A DNA stretch of 13,127 bases from Oscillospiraceae bacterium (GTDB lineage: Bacteria; Bacillota; Clostridia; Oscillospirales; Acutalibacteraceae). The stretch is taken from contig JAFLUK010000029.1 in the NCBI GenBank assembly GCA_022508865.1, positions 1 to 13,127 on the forward strand, in the 5' to 3' direction. Positions 1-6,594 of this stretch are shown in pieces; position 1 is the stretch's first letter, and every line of letters begins with the position of its first letter. A model generated the notes under the pieces. That model was not told the DNA's origin and searched no databases. It saw nothing but the letters and a program-made list of their open reading frames with translations. A program made the position numbers and the translations under genes.

Positions 1-79
1 CTGTAAGCTCCGGAAGGGGCTCTGGAATCGGAGCAGGTGCAGGATTATTCAGTTCAAAATTTGTTTCATTGTTTTCCAT
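1..79 (-). CDS. 5' end of an unidentified gene with Asn/Pro/Glu-rich N-terminus (partial)
   Basis: Only the first 26 codons are inside the window; the reading frame is open to base 1. The start is ATG at 79-77, preceded by a purine-rich AAGAGA that can serve as ribosome binding site. The visible protein is acidic and low-complexity: an Asn/Glu-rich start, then a run of alternating Ala-Pro and Pro-Glu. It lies 31 bases downstream of the histidine kinase stop on the same strand, so it is probably the third gene of the two-component operon. In many Firmicutes a membrane-bound HtrA/DegP-type serine protease with a disordered proline-rich cytoplasmic head follows such a pair, and this start would fit, but nothing catalytic is visible. 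Function is therefore left open. Confidence 0.6.
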   Translation of the reverse strand, partial: MENNETNFELNNPAPAPIPEPLPELT

Positions 80-110
80 CGTATTTCTCTTATCTGTATA
101 AAATTATTTA

Positions 111-1562
111 TTATTTCTGCTTTTCCTTGTTTTCGGGAATCCAAGCGGAGAAGCAGGTTTCTTCATCAATAGTGCTGGTGACAATAATTTCGCCCCCATG
201 AAGATTAATAATGGTCTTTACAATGTACAGACCAAGTCCCATAGACTTTTTGTCCTCACTTCTGGATTTGTCCGTTTTGTAGAACTTGTCAAATATAAAG
301 GGCAAATCTTCAGGCGCAATACCCTTGCCGGTGTTTTTAATGCTAAAGTACATTCTGCCGTCTCTTACCTCAAAATTAAAGGTAATTGTTCCACTTTGAG
401 GGGTGAATTTCACAGCGTTTTCAAACAGGTTATAAATCACCTGCTGTATCATACCCTGGTCGCCGTAGGTTGTAATGCCGTTGGCTTTTTCCAGACCCTC
501 AATGGTAATTTCCTTTTTCTCAAGTCTGTCCTCAAAGGTCATAAGAATATTTATAATTACATCGGGGAGAGAGAAGGTGGTTTTGTTAAGGGTAGTTTTT
601 CCGCTGTCAATTCTTGCAAGATTTAACATAAGTGTAACAAGCTTTGAAAGTCTTGAAATTTCTTCCGATACAATTGCAAGATAGTGATCTTGCTTTTCTT
701 TTGGTATAGTGCCGTCAAGAATACCGTCAATAAAACCTGAAATAGTGGTCATTGGAGTTTTTAGCTCATGGCTGATATTTGCAATAAAGTCACGGCGAAT
801 CTGTTCTTCCTTTTCCAAAGAGTCCGCCATATTGTTAAAGGCCATTGTAAGTTGACCTATTTCGTCCTTGCCCTTTACGGGAATTCTGCCGGAGAAGTCA
901 CCCTTTGCAAAATTCTTTGCTTGCTTGCTCATTTGCTTAAGTGGGCGTGACTGGCTGTAGGAGAAAAATCCCGTCAGAAAACCTGCCACAATCAGAGCGG
1001 CTATAACGGCATAAATAAGTATACTGAAAATTTGACGGGGCATATCCCAGCTTATGGAGTTGGAAGAGCATACAAATACATACCCTGCTGTGGTGATAGA
1101 CAGGCTCACCTGCAACCTGACAGGTGCGGCTACACAAATCTGTGTGTCGCTGTAGAAGTGACCTGTGTATTCATTTTCTTCATAGTATTTGTTTTTAATC
1201 AGTGAGTTTACTGCACTCTGGTCAATAGAGTAGCCTCTTTTGATAATATTATCTCGTCTGGTGGTTTTGTAAACAATACCCTCGGAATCGGTAACAATTA
1301 AATCGTAGCCGTAGCTTTTGCTGTAATCGGATATTAAATCCCATGTTTTAATATCGCTTATCCAGATGTGACCGTTGGAGGTATCTATTGCGTTGGACAC
1401 AAGCTCACTTATATCACCAATGTTTTCCTTAACCTTGGAGGTTTCCGTATTTGTCCAATACTGGGTTACAAAGGACATAAGAAATGCTCCCAGAATAAGG
1501 AAGGAAACTAAAATAATTCCCATAGTGATACCAAGGTATTTTTTAAAAAGTGAAATTTTCAT
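111..1562 (-). CDS. Membrane sensor histidine kinase (HAMP-HisKA-HATPase_c)
   Basis: Sensor of a two-component system, 483 residues. Residues about 9-32 form a first membrane segment, 33-178 an extracytoplasmic sensor region (its DLIVTDSEGIVY stretch resembles PAS/Cache-like folds of PhoR/WalK-type kinases), and 180-201 a second membrane segment. HAMP follows at about 203-255, then the dimerisation domain with the H-box NISHELKTP, where His265 is the predicted autophosphorylation site. The ATPase domain shows the N-box (Asn378 to Asn382), a G1 box NTGKGI near 410-415, an F-box around PFIFDKFYK and the G2 box GLGLYIV near 442-448. All catalytic elements are present, so it should be active. The ATG lies two bases after the stop of the response regulator with only a weak AAAAAG ahead of it, which suggests translational coupling. 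The stimulus cannot be read from the sequence. Confidence 0.96.
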   Translation of the reverse strand: MKISLFKKYLGITMGIILVSFLILGAFLMSFVTQYWTNTETSKVKENIGDISELVSNAIDTSNGHIWISDIKTWDLISDYSKSYGYDLIVTDSEGIVYKTTRRDNIIKRGYSIDQSAVNSLIKNKYYEENEYTGHFYSDTQICVAAPVRLQVSLSITTAGYVFVCSSNSISWDMPRQIFSILIYAVIAALIVAGFLTGFFSYSQSRPLKQMSKQAKNFAKGDFSGRIPVKGKDEIGQLTMAFNNMADSLEKEEQIRRDFIANISHELKTPMTTISGFIDGILDGTIPKEKQDHYLAIVSEEISRLSKLVTLMLNLARIDSGKTTLNKTTFSLPDVIINILMTFEDRLEKKEITIEGLEKANGITTYGDQGMIQQVIYNLFENAVKFTPQSGTITFNFEVRDGRMYFSIKNTGKGIAPEDLPFIFDKFYKTDKSRSEDKKSMGLGLYIVKTIINLHGGEIIVTSTIDEETCFSAWIPENKEKQK

Positions 1563-1564
1563 AA

Positions 1565-2257
1565 TTAGCTTTTTAAATCAAATTTATAGCCGATACCCCA
1601 CACGGTCTTTAGTGACCACTGGTCGGAAACGCCGTTGATTTTTTCGCGAAGTCTTTTCACGTGAACGTCAACGGTACGGCTGTCTCCATAGTAATCAAAA
1701 CCCCAAACCTTGTCAAGAAGCTGGTCACGAGTAAACACCTTGTTTGGATTGCTTGCAAGGTAGTAGAGAAGCTCCATTTCCTTCGGGGGAGTGTCAATAA
1801 GATTGCCGTTAACCCGAAGCTCATAGTTTGTAAGGTTAATGGCAAGCTTATCCCAATTGATTTCTTTGGAAACCTCCTGGGGATTAGGGGCGGAAGTTCG
1901 TCTGAGCACAGCGTGAATTCTGGCTATAACCTCTTTAGCTTCAAAGGGCTTTACTATATAGTCGTCTGCTCCCAGCTCAAGACCGAGAATTTTGTCAAAA
2001 AGCTCTCCCTTTGCAGTAAGCATAATAACAGGTCTGTTGCTTGTTTTGCGAATTTCCTTGCAAACCTGCCAACCATCCATATTTGGCAGCATAATATCAA
2101 GGAGTATAAGGTCGGGCTGTTCTTTTTTGAAAATCTCTACAGCCTCAACTCCGTCATTGGCTATTATTACATCAAAATCTTCTCTTTCAATGTAGAGCCT
2201 CAATAGTTCACAAATATTAAGGTCGTCATCTACTACAAGTATTTTTCCTTTGCTCAT
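1565..2257 (-). CDS. OmpR/PhoB-family response regulator
   Basis: Cytoplasmic DNA-binding partner of the adjacent histidine kinase, 230 residues. The receiver domain (about 4-118) has the acidic pocket Asp10-Asp12, phosphoacceptor Asp54 in LLDIMLP, the switch Thr81 and conserved Lys103 in IVKPF. The C-terminal winged helix (about 130-228) carries the typical PPKEMELLYYLASNP and SRTVDVHVKRLREKI stretches. I place the start at ATG 2257-2255. An in-frame GTG nine bases upstream (2266) is itself part of the GAGGTG ribosome binding site and is unlikely to be used. The gene is first in the operon and is preceded by a sigma-A-like promoter at 2343-2370 with a leader of roughly 80 bases. Target genes are unknown; the third gene of the operon is an obvious candidate. 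Confidence 0.97.
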   Translation of the reverse strand: MSKGKILVVDDDLNICELLRLYIEREDFDVIIANDGVEAVEIFKKEQPDLILLDIMLPNMDGWQVCKEIRKTSNRPVIMLTAKGELFDKILGLELGADDYIVKPFEAKEVIARIHAVLRRTSAPNPQEVSKEINWDKLAINLTNYELRVNGNLIDTPPKEMELLYYLASNPNKVFTRDQLLDKVWGFDYYGDSRTVDVHVKRLREKINGVSDQWSLKTVWGIGYKFDLKS

Positions 2258-2342
2258 AATTTGCACCTCTTTCGTACATCATTAATTTCAAAAATCCCAA
2301 AAGTTTTAATAATTCTAAAAACCTAAAAATCCTTATATCTAC

Positions 2343-2370
2343 ATTATAATACATTTTTTTTGAATTACAA
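2343..2370 (-). promoter_or_regulatory. Predicted sigma-A promoter of the two-component operon
   Basis: On the minus strand TTGTAA (2370-2365) and a perfect TATAAT (2348-2343) are separated by 16 bases, including an eight-A run. Transcription would begin near 2336, giving about 80 bases of AT-rich leader before the response regulator ATG at 2257. The octamer GGATTTTT occurs twice in this leader (2332-2325 and 2297-2290); no stable structure is evident. Confidence 0.65.
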
Positions 2371-2419
2371 TGAAAAAATAGCAGTTAGGCCTAATTAAAT
2401 TGTTAATTTTTTGTGTAAA

Positions 2420-2450
2420 TATAAAATCCCCACAGATTCTGCGGGGATTT
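2420..2450 (-). terminator. Intrinsic terminator of the DegT-family aminotransferase gene
   Basis: The arms 2424-2431 and 2443-2450 (AAATCCCC / GGGGATTT) continue inward through a further pair and CAG/CTG to a three-base loop. On the minus strand the inner pair is a G-U wobble, while on the plus strand it would be an A-C mismatch, so the hairpin is better formed in minus-strand RNA. It starts four bases after the aminotransferase stop codon and is followed by a U-rich tail (TATATTT). Confidence 0.85.
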
Positions 2451-2454
2451 GTTG

Positions 2455-3666
2455 CTAAATTTGGTCCATTTCTGCATAAACCTCTTTGAAGGTGTCTATT
2501 ACATACTGTGCATCTTCAAAGCTCATTTTGCTGTTCATTGGCAGAGTAAGCTGATTTTTGTGCATATTGTAGGCGTTTGGATAGTCAATAATGTCAAAGC
2601 CTTTGGTTTTGTAGGCTGTTAGCATTGGCAACGGCTTAAAGTGAACATTGCACACAACACCCTTTTCAGCCATTTTCTGATAGAACTTGTTTCTGTATTC
2701 TGCTGATTTGCCGATAAATCTTACGAAGTAAAGGTGACCGGAAGAACGTGAATTTTCGTCGTGGTGGTTCAGTACCTCAATGTCCATATCCTTAAAAGCT
2801 TCGTTGTACATATCTATCATTTTATGACGCTTGTTAAGAATTTCGTCGTATCTTTCCAGCTGCGCAAGTCCCAAAGCGCCGAGAACATCAGGCATATTAC
2901 ACTTATACTGTGTGTCAACCACGTCATATTCCCAAGAGGTACCCTGATTTTTTGCAAGGGCGTCCTTTGTCTGTCCGTGAAGGGACAGAAGCATATATCT
3001 TTTGTAAAGCGCCTCGTTGTCCACACCCTTGTGGTTTTTCCATGTTACGGCACCGCCCTCTGCAGTGGTCATATTTTTTACTGCATGGAAGGAAAAGTTA
3101 GTAAAGTCTGCAACTGCGCCGCACTTTTTGCCGTTCCTAGTTGCGCCGAAAGCATGAGCAGCATCTGCCATTACTATAATTCTTCTATAGGCATCTTGTA
3201 TAGGACTGTTGGGAACAAACAAATTTTTTTTCTTTTCAACTATTTCAAAAATTTTGTCGTAATCGCACATAACCCCTGCAAGGTCAACGGGAATAATAAC
3301 CTTTGTTCTTTCTGTAATGGCTCTTTCCATTTTGGCATAGTCCATTTCATAGGAATTTTCCTTGCAGTCAATCATTACAGGTGTTGCGCCTACGTGACAA
3401 ATTACGGAAGCAGATGCGGTATATGTGTATGCAGGAACAATAACTTCATCTCCTTGACCTACACCCAGAATACGCAGTGTCATTTCTGCACAGGCTGTTT
3501 GTGAACTGAGGCACACTGCAACATCTGTGTCGCATCGGGAAGCAATGCCCTTTTCCAGTGCCTTTGTTTTGGGCCCTGTTGTAATCCAACCTGATTTCAG
3601 TACCTCTACCACTGCGTCAATTTCCTTTTGAGAAAGGTCAGGTGGAGAGAAAGGTATATTTTTCAT
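2455..3666 (-). CDS. DegT/DnrJ/EryC1/StrS-family PLP-dependent sugar aminotransferase
   Basis: Cytoplasmic aminotransferase of 403 residues, within the usual 370-410 range. Members transfer an amino group from glutamate to a keto group of a nucleotide-activated sugar, for surface glycans or glycosylation. Visible hallmarks are the N-terminal IPFSPPD and SGWITTGP segments, the cofactor region YTYTASAS near 80-87, the PLP-contacting Asp168 in VMADAAHAFGA, and the Schiff-base Lys197 in FSFHAVKNMTTAEGG. An expanded loop before the Asp (about residues 144-163) marks a subfamily. The start is ATG 3666-3664; an upstream in-frame GTG at 3681 belongs to the GTGAGG ribosome binding site. The gene appears monocistronic: own promoter at 3728-3756, own terminator at 2420-2450. 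The substrate cannot be named; the 4-keto sugar made by the dehydratase at 9802-11703 is one possibility. Confidence 0.93.
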   Translation of the reverse strand: MKNIPFSPPDLSQKEIDAVVEVLKSGWITTGPKTKALEKGIASRCDTDVAVCLSSQTACAEMTLRILGVGQGDEVIVPAYTYTASASVICHVGATPVMIDCKENSYEMDYAKMERAITERTKVIIPVDLAGVMCDYDKIFEIVEKKKNLFVPNSPIQDAYRRIIVMADAAHAFGATRNGKKCGAVADFTNFSFHAVKNMTTAEGGAVTWKNHKGVDNEALYKRYMLLSLHGQTKDALAKNQGTSWEYDVVDTQYKCNMPDVLGALGLAQLERYDEILNKRHKMIDMYNEAFKDMDIEVLNHHDENSRSSGHLYFVRFIGKSAEYRNKFYQKMAEKGVVCNVHFKPLPMLTAYKTKGFDIIDYPNAYNMHKNQLTLPMNSKMSFEDAQYVIDTFKEVYAEMDQI

Positions 3667-3727
3667 AACTTGAATCCTCACTATCGGTATTTGCCTTATC
3701 TATTTTTATTAATACCCAATCATACAC

Positions 3728-3756
3728 ATTATACTACTAATATTCAAAAGTGTAAA
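3728..3756 (-). promoter_or_regulatory. Predicted sigma-A promoter of the aminotransferase gene
   Basis: Minus-strand TTTACA (3756-3751), a 17-base spacer and a perfect TATAAT (3733-3728) form a near-consensus promoter ending about 60 bases before the aminotransferase ATG. Its -35 region lies inside the inverted repeat at 3745-3764. Confidence 0.75.
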
Positions 3757-3764
3757 GACTTTTG
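3745..3764. repeat. Perfect 7-bp inverted repeat CAAAAGT-N6-ACTTTTG
   Basis: The arms 3745-3751 and 3758-3764 are perfect complements around a six-base loop. The repeat lies immediately after the spoIIID stop (3767) and covers the -35 hexamer of the next promoter. It could be a weak AT-rich terminator of spoIIID, although no clean U-tract follows, or an operator. The sequence does not decide between these. Confidence 0.5.
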
Positions 3765-3766
3765 TG

Positions 3767-4042
3767 TTATCCGAAAATACCGTTTCTGCCGTTTTTAAGA
3801 TTCAGATATTTATTTTTTGTAGCCATACCGCCACGAATGTGACGTTCGCTTTTGTTTAAATCCAGCACCTTTTTTACCTCTTTGTATAGACAGGGGTTTA
3901 TCTTTTTCAGTCTGGAGCTTACGTCCTTATGTACCGTGCTTTTGCTTATTCCGAATTTAATGGCTGTCTGCCGAACTGTGTCACCGCTTTCTGCAATATG
4001 TGTGCCCAGAGCTACAGCCCTTTCTTCCACAATTCCCTTCAC
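3767..4042 (-). CDS. spoIIID: Sporulation transcriptional regulator SpoIIID
   Basis: Small DNA-binding protein of 91 residues, the usual SpoIIID length. In endospore formers SpoIIID acts in the mother cell, activating and repressing genes of the sigma-E regulon and helping lead to sigma-K. The sequence matches the family closely: the helix-turn-helix TVRQTAIKFGISKSTVHKD near 22-40, the INPCLYKEVKKVLDLNKSERH middle part, and the basic RHIRGGMATKNKY stretch (68-80) that in Bacillus SpoIIID forms part of the DNA-binding surface. The start is GTG (4042-4040) behind a strong GGGAGGG site seven bases upstream. The ATG overlapping it by two bases is followed at once by TGA and cannot encode the protein. 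A possible sigma-E promoter lies at 4093-4122. Its presence indicates a spore-forming ancestry and probably sporulation ability. Confidence 0.97.
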   Translation of the reverse strand: MKGIVEERAVALGTHIAESGDTVRQTAIKFGISKSTVHKDVSSRLKKINPCLYKEVKKVLDLNKSERHIRGGMATKNKYLNLKNGRNGIFG

Positions 4043-4092
4043 ATATTAACCCTCCCTTTTGGTGAGTGCTTACTTAATTATTTATCAATTAA

Positions 4093-4122
4093 TAATTATG
4101 TCAGGAATTGTGATAATATTAC
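4093..4122 (-). promoter_or_regulatory. Candidate sigma-E promoter of spoIIID
   Basis: Minus-strand GTAATATT (4122-4115) fits the sigma-E -35 pattern KMATATT, followed 14 bases later by CATAATTA (4100-4093), which matches only the first half of the -10 pattern CATACAMT. Initiation would fall about 45 bases before the GTG. In Bacillus subtilis spoIIID is sigma-E dependent, which motivates the reading, but the -10 match is partial and the region is AT-rich. Confidence 0.35.
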
Positions 4123-4149
4123 TTTTTGTATTGTGTATCAGGGATTGTT

Positions 4150-5028
4150 TTATTTAGCTGTTAAATTTACTATTGCCACATCAGGTGGATTATTAAACCT
4201 TGGAAATACAGAGGATACGGAAAGTCCCGATGTAATCAGCATACTTGCATTGCCGTTGGTGTAATAGCCCTTATCATACTGTGGAAACCACCCTTGTTCA
4301 GGTGCATAAAGCCCCCCTGCAAAGGGAAGTCGCACCACACCCCCGTGGGTGTGTCCGCAGAGCATTAAGTCAATATTATAATTTTCAAGTCCCCAAATAT
4401 ACGTTTCGGGACAGTGGCACAGCAAAACGGAAAGGTGGCTGTCGTCCTCCTGCGCAAGAAATTGTTGGAAAAGATGATTTTCCTCGTTGTTATAGTCAGG
4501 TGCGTCATATTCAAAAAACGGGAATTGTTTCAGTCCTGCTATGGTAAGAACATCCCCGCCCTTTGTTTTGTAGTTCACAAGCTCATTAACAAGGATTTTT
4601 GTTCCTGTATTTTTAATTGCCGATACAAATTCATTTGTATAATTGGTATTGTTGTTATACACTGTATTTTCGTGATTGCCTATAGCGTAAAAAACAGGGT
4701 AACTTTTGGCAAGGTTTTTACAAAGGTTTACGGCACTTTGGCAGTCACCGTTATTTCTGTTTACCATATCTCCCAAAATTACTACAAATTCAGGGTCTGC
4801 ACCCTTGATTTTTTCAATGAGTCTGCTGTTGTTTTCTCCAAAGACTTTGCCCTCTGAATCGGACACCATAACAAATCTGATGTTGTTTTTGATTTTACTG
4901 CTTTCAATATTGTAACTGCTGTATGTAAGTATATTGTTGCTCCATATAAGGCTTGCTGTGATATAAATCAGCAAAATTGAAATTATTATAAGGAAAATTC
5001 TTTTTCTGATGTGTTTTTTTCTATCCAT
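4150..5028 (-). CDS. Membrane-anchored metallophosphoesterase, YkuE/YaeI-like, with altered metal motif I
   Basis: Protein of 292 residues with a positively charged N-terminus (KKHIRKR) and one membrane segment (about 11-30), so the catalytic domain should lie outside the membrane, tethered by an uncleaved anchor. Calcineurin-like phosphoesterase motifs appear in order: motif I VSDSEG (Asp57), motif II LGDMVN (Asp87), motif III AIGNHEN (Asn118-His119), then LLCHCPE (His205) and CGHTHGG (His226, His228). Motif I normally reads Asp-X-His; here the His is Glu59. The best-known relatives cleave phospholipid-type or UDP-diacylglucosamine substrates, but the substrate here is unknown. The start is ATG 5028-5026; the in-frame GTG at 5037 lies in the AGGGTGAT ribosome binding site. 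It is followed by spoIIID on the same strand after about 107 bases with no clear terminator. Confidence 0.9.
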   Translation of the reverse strand: MDRKKHIRKRIFLIIISILLIYITASLIWSNNILTYSSYNIESSKIKNNIRFVMVSDSEGKVFGENNSRLIEKIKGADPEFVVILGDMVNRNNGDCQSAVNLCKNLAKSYPVFYAIGNHENTVYNNNTNYTNEFVSAIKNTGTKILVNELVNYKTKGGDVLTIAGLKQFPFFEYDAPDYNNEENHLFQQFLAQEDDSHLSVLLCHCPETYIWGLENYNIDLMLCGHTHGGVVRLPFAGGLYAPEQGWFPQYDKGYYTNGNASMLITSGLSVSSVFPRFNNPPDVAIVNLTAK

Positions 5029-5066
5029 AACAATCACCCTAAAGATATAATATCATCATTTTATTC

Positions 5067-5072
5067 ATTATA
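5067..5072 (-). promoter_or_regulatory. Possible -10 element of the phosphoesterase gene
   Basis: Minus-strand TATAAT at 5072-5067, about 40 bases before the phosphoesterase ATG. No convincing -35 hexamer is present at 16-18 bases, so only the -10 is proposed. Confidence 0.4.
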
Positions 5073-5105
5073 AAAGTAGTATTTTGAAGATAAGTAAAAA
5101 AACAG

Positions 5106-5134
5106 TGGTAAAGATTTATTTTATATGATATAAT
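5106..5134 (+). promoter_or_regulatory. Predicted extended -10 promoter of the CYTH-metF-metH operon
   Basis: A TGA-TATAAT extended -10 (TG at 5126-5127, TATAAT at 5129-5134) with a poor -35 (TGGTAA at 5106-5111, 17-base spacer). Transcription would begin near 5141, only about 30 bases before the first ATG, which leaves no room for an S-adenosylmethionine, T-box or cobalamin leader. Confidence 0.6.
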
Positions 5135-5169
5135 AATCTGAATAATTATTGTGAAGTGAAGGTGCTGTT

Positions 5170-5679
5170 ATGAGTGAGCCTTTGGAAATAGAGAGAAAGT
5201 GGCTTATTCGTTTTCCAAGTGTTGAAGAAATGCAGAAAATGGATAACTATAACTTTACGGAAATTGAACAAACCTATACAAGTCATATGGAACATAATGC
5301 ATATGGCAGAATACGAAAAAGAGGAAAAAAGGGCTGTTATACCTACACAAAAACCTTTAAAAGGAAAATTTCCGATTTAACAAGGGTTGAATACGAAGAA
5401 GAAATAACACAGGAAGAATATCTGGAACTCTTAAAGAAAAAGAAAAAGGGATTTAATACTATTTCAAAGGTAAGGCATACTTTTGTGTATATGGGATTTA
5501 CCTATGAAATTGATGTTTTCCCGTTTTGGAAGGACAGAGCTTTTATGGAATGTGAAGTGAAAAGTGAAGATACACAAATTCCCGTTCCACCCTGTGTTGA
5601 GATAATAAAGGAAGTCAGCTTTGACGACAGATACAGAAATTCCTGCCTTGCACAGGTGATTATTACTGAAGAAATTTAA
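5170..5679 (+). CDS. CYTH-domain protein, probable inorganic/organic triphosphatase
   Basis: Cytoplasmic protein of 169 residues filled by one CYTH domain, the fold of class IV adenylate cyclases, thiamine triphosphatase and bacterial tripolyphosphatases. The family signature ExExK is Glu6, Glu8, Lys10. Further tunnel residues can be seen: Arg47/Arg49 in GRIRKR, Lys61 in YTYTK, Arg72/Glu74/Glu76 in TRVEYEE, Lys100/Arg102, Glu113/Asp115 in YEIDVF and Glu127/Glu129 in ECEVKSE. The full charged set suggests an active, metal-dependent triphosphate-binding enzyme. A GAAGGTG ribosome binding site precedes the ATG. It is first in the operon, 54 bases ahead of metF. Its role beside methionine genes is not established. 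AdoMet synthetase forms tripolyphosphate, so a link is conceivable but is only inference. Which triphosphate it cleaves cannot be told. Confidence 0.88.
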   Translation: MSEPLEIERKWLIRFPSVEEMQKMDNYNFTEIEQTYTSHMEHNAYGRIRKRGKKGCYTYTKTFKRKISDLTRVEYEEEITQEEYLELLKKKKKGFNTISKVRHTFVYMGFTYEIDVFPFWKDRAFMECEVKSEDTQIPVPPCVEIIKEVSFDDRYRNSCLAQVIITEEI

Positions 5680-5733
5680 GTTAACATCTCACAAAGGATT
5701 ATAAAAATCAAGATGATAAGAGGATAGAATATT

Positions 5734-6594
5734 ATGAAAATAAGCACACTATATAAAGATAAAGAAAAGACAGTACTGTCCTTTGAGGTTTTTCCTCCCA
5801 AAAAGACAAGCGGTATAGAAACAGTATACAAAACCCTTGACGCACTGGTGGATTTGCACCCGGCATACATTTCCGTTACCTACGGGGCAGGGGGCACAGA
5901 GGCAAACAATACAGGTGTTATTGCTTCTTACATAAAAAAAGAGTTGGGTATTGAGCCGCTGGCTCACCTTACCTGTGTGAATAACGACAAGCTAACAGTG
6001 GAGAGAGAGCTTGAAGAATTTAAAAGCAACGGAATAGAAAATATCCTTGCTCTTCGTGGGGATATTGTTCCCGATATTGAGCCTAAAAAGGATTTTCTCC
6101 ATGCCAGCGACCTTTGCTCCTATATAAAAGCAAGAGGTGACTTTGAGCTTGCCGGCGCCTGTTATCCCGAGGTGCATATTGAAGCAAAGAGTATGGTGGA
6201 GGACATCAGAAACCTGAAAACCAAGGTGGAGTGCGGTGCAGAGCATCTTATTTCACAGCTTTTCTTTGATAACGGTGCATTTCATAATTTCATGGATATG
6301 GTGAGATGTGCAGGAATTAACGTGCCTGTCGCTGCAGGAATTATGCCTGTTACAAACACAAGCCAGATACAGAGAATGGTGTCTATGTGCGGCGCAAGCC
6401 TGCCTGCAAAGTTCTCAAAGATTATGCAGAAATACGAGAATAACCCAGAGGCTCTCCGAGATGCAGGCATTGCCTATGCGGTGGAGCAGATTGTTGATTT
6501 AATTGCAAACGGGGTGGAGGGAATTCATCTTTACACAATGAATAATCCATATGTTGCAAAGAGAATAACAGATGCAGTGGGTAGTCTGCTATGA
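5734..6594 (+). CDS. metF: 5,10-methylenetetrahydrofolate reductase
   Basis: FAD-dependent enzyme that reduces 5,10-methylene-THF to 5-methyl-THF, the methyl donor for MetH encoded two genes downstream. At 286 residues it is the short bacterial MetF type without a regulatory domain. Hallmarks are SFEVFPPK with the catalytic Glu18, YISVTYGAGG (45-54), LRGD with flavin-contacting Asp110, YPEVH (144-148), QLFFD (175-179) and the C-terminal HLYTMN (265-270). The ATG has an AGAGGAT site upstream. The stop TGA overlaps the ATG of the next gene (ATGA, 6591-6594), so the two are probably translationally coupled. I see no MetV-like partner gene as found in some acetogens, so the electron donor is presumably NAD(P)H, as in ordinary MetF; this last point is inference. 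Confidence 0.97.
   Translation: MKISTLYKDKEKTVLSFEVFPPKKTSGIETVYKTLDALVDLHPAYISVTYGAGGTEANNTGVIASYIKKELGIEPLAHLTCVNNDKLTVERELEEFKSNGIENILALRGDIVPDIEPKKDFLHASDLCSYIKARGDFELAGACYPEVHIEAKSMVEDIRNLKTKVECGAEHLISQLFFDNGAFHNFMDMVRCAGINVPVAAGIMPVTNTSQIQRMVSMCGASLPAKFSKIMQKYENNPEALRDAGIAYAVEQIVDLIANGVEGIHLYTMNNPYVAKRITDAVGSLL

Noticed and set aside
1332..1338. Asn instead of Asp in the G1 box of the histidine kinase (NTGKGI)
   Set aside because: This is a common variant in active Firmicute kinases, so it is not evidence of a dead kinase.
3178..3238. Apparent insertion or frameshift in the aminotransferase before the PLP-binding Asp
   Set aside because: The frame stays open and both flanks align with the family; a longer loop here is seen in a DegT subfamily, so it is natural variation.
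2761..3504. Plus-strand open frame of 247 codons opposite the aminotransferase
   Set aside because: Long, but fully antisense to a well-supported enzyme with all catalytic residues; its translation is Cys/Val/Phe-rich without a known fold.
4043..4149. AT-rich inverted repeats between the phosphoesterase and spoIIID as a terminator
   Set aside because: The only pairings are short A/T stems without GC content or a U-tract, so no terminator is called.
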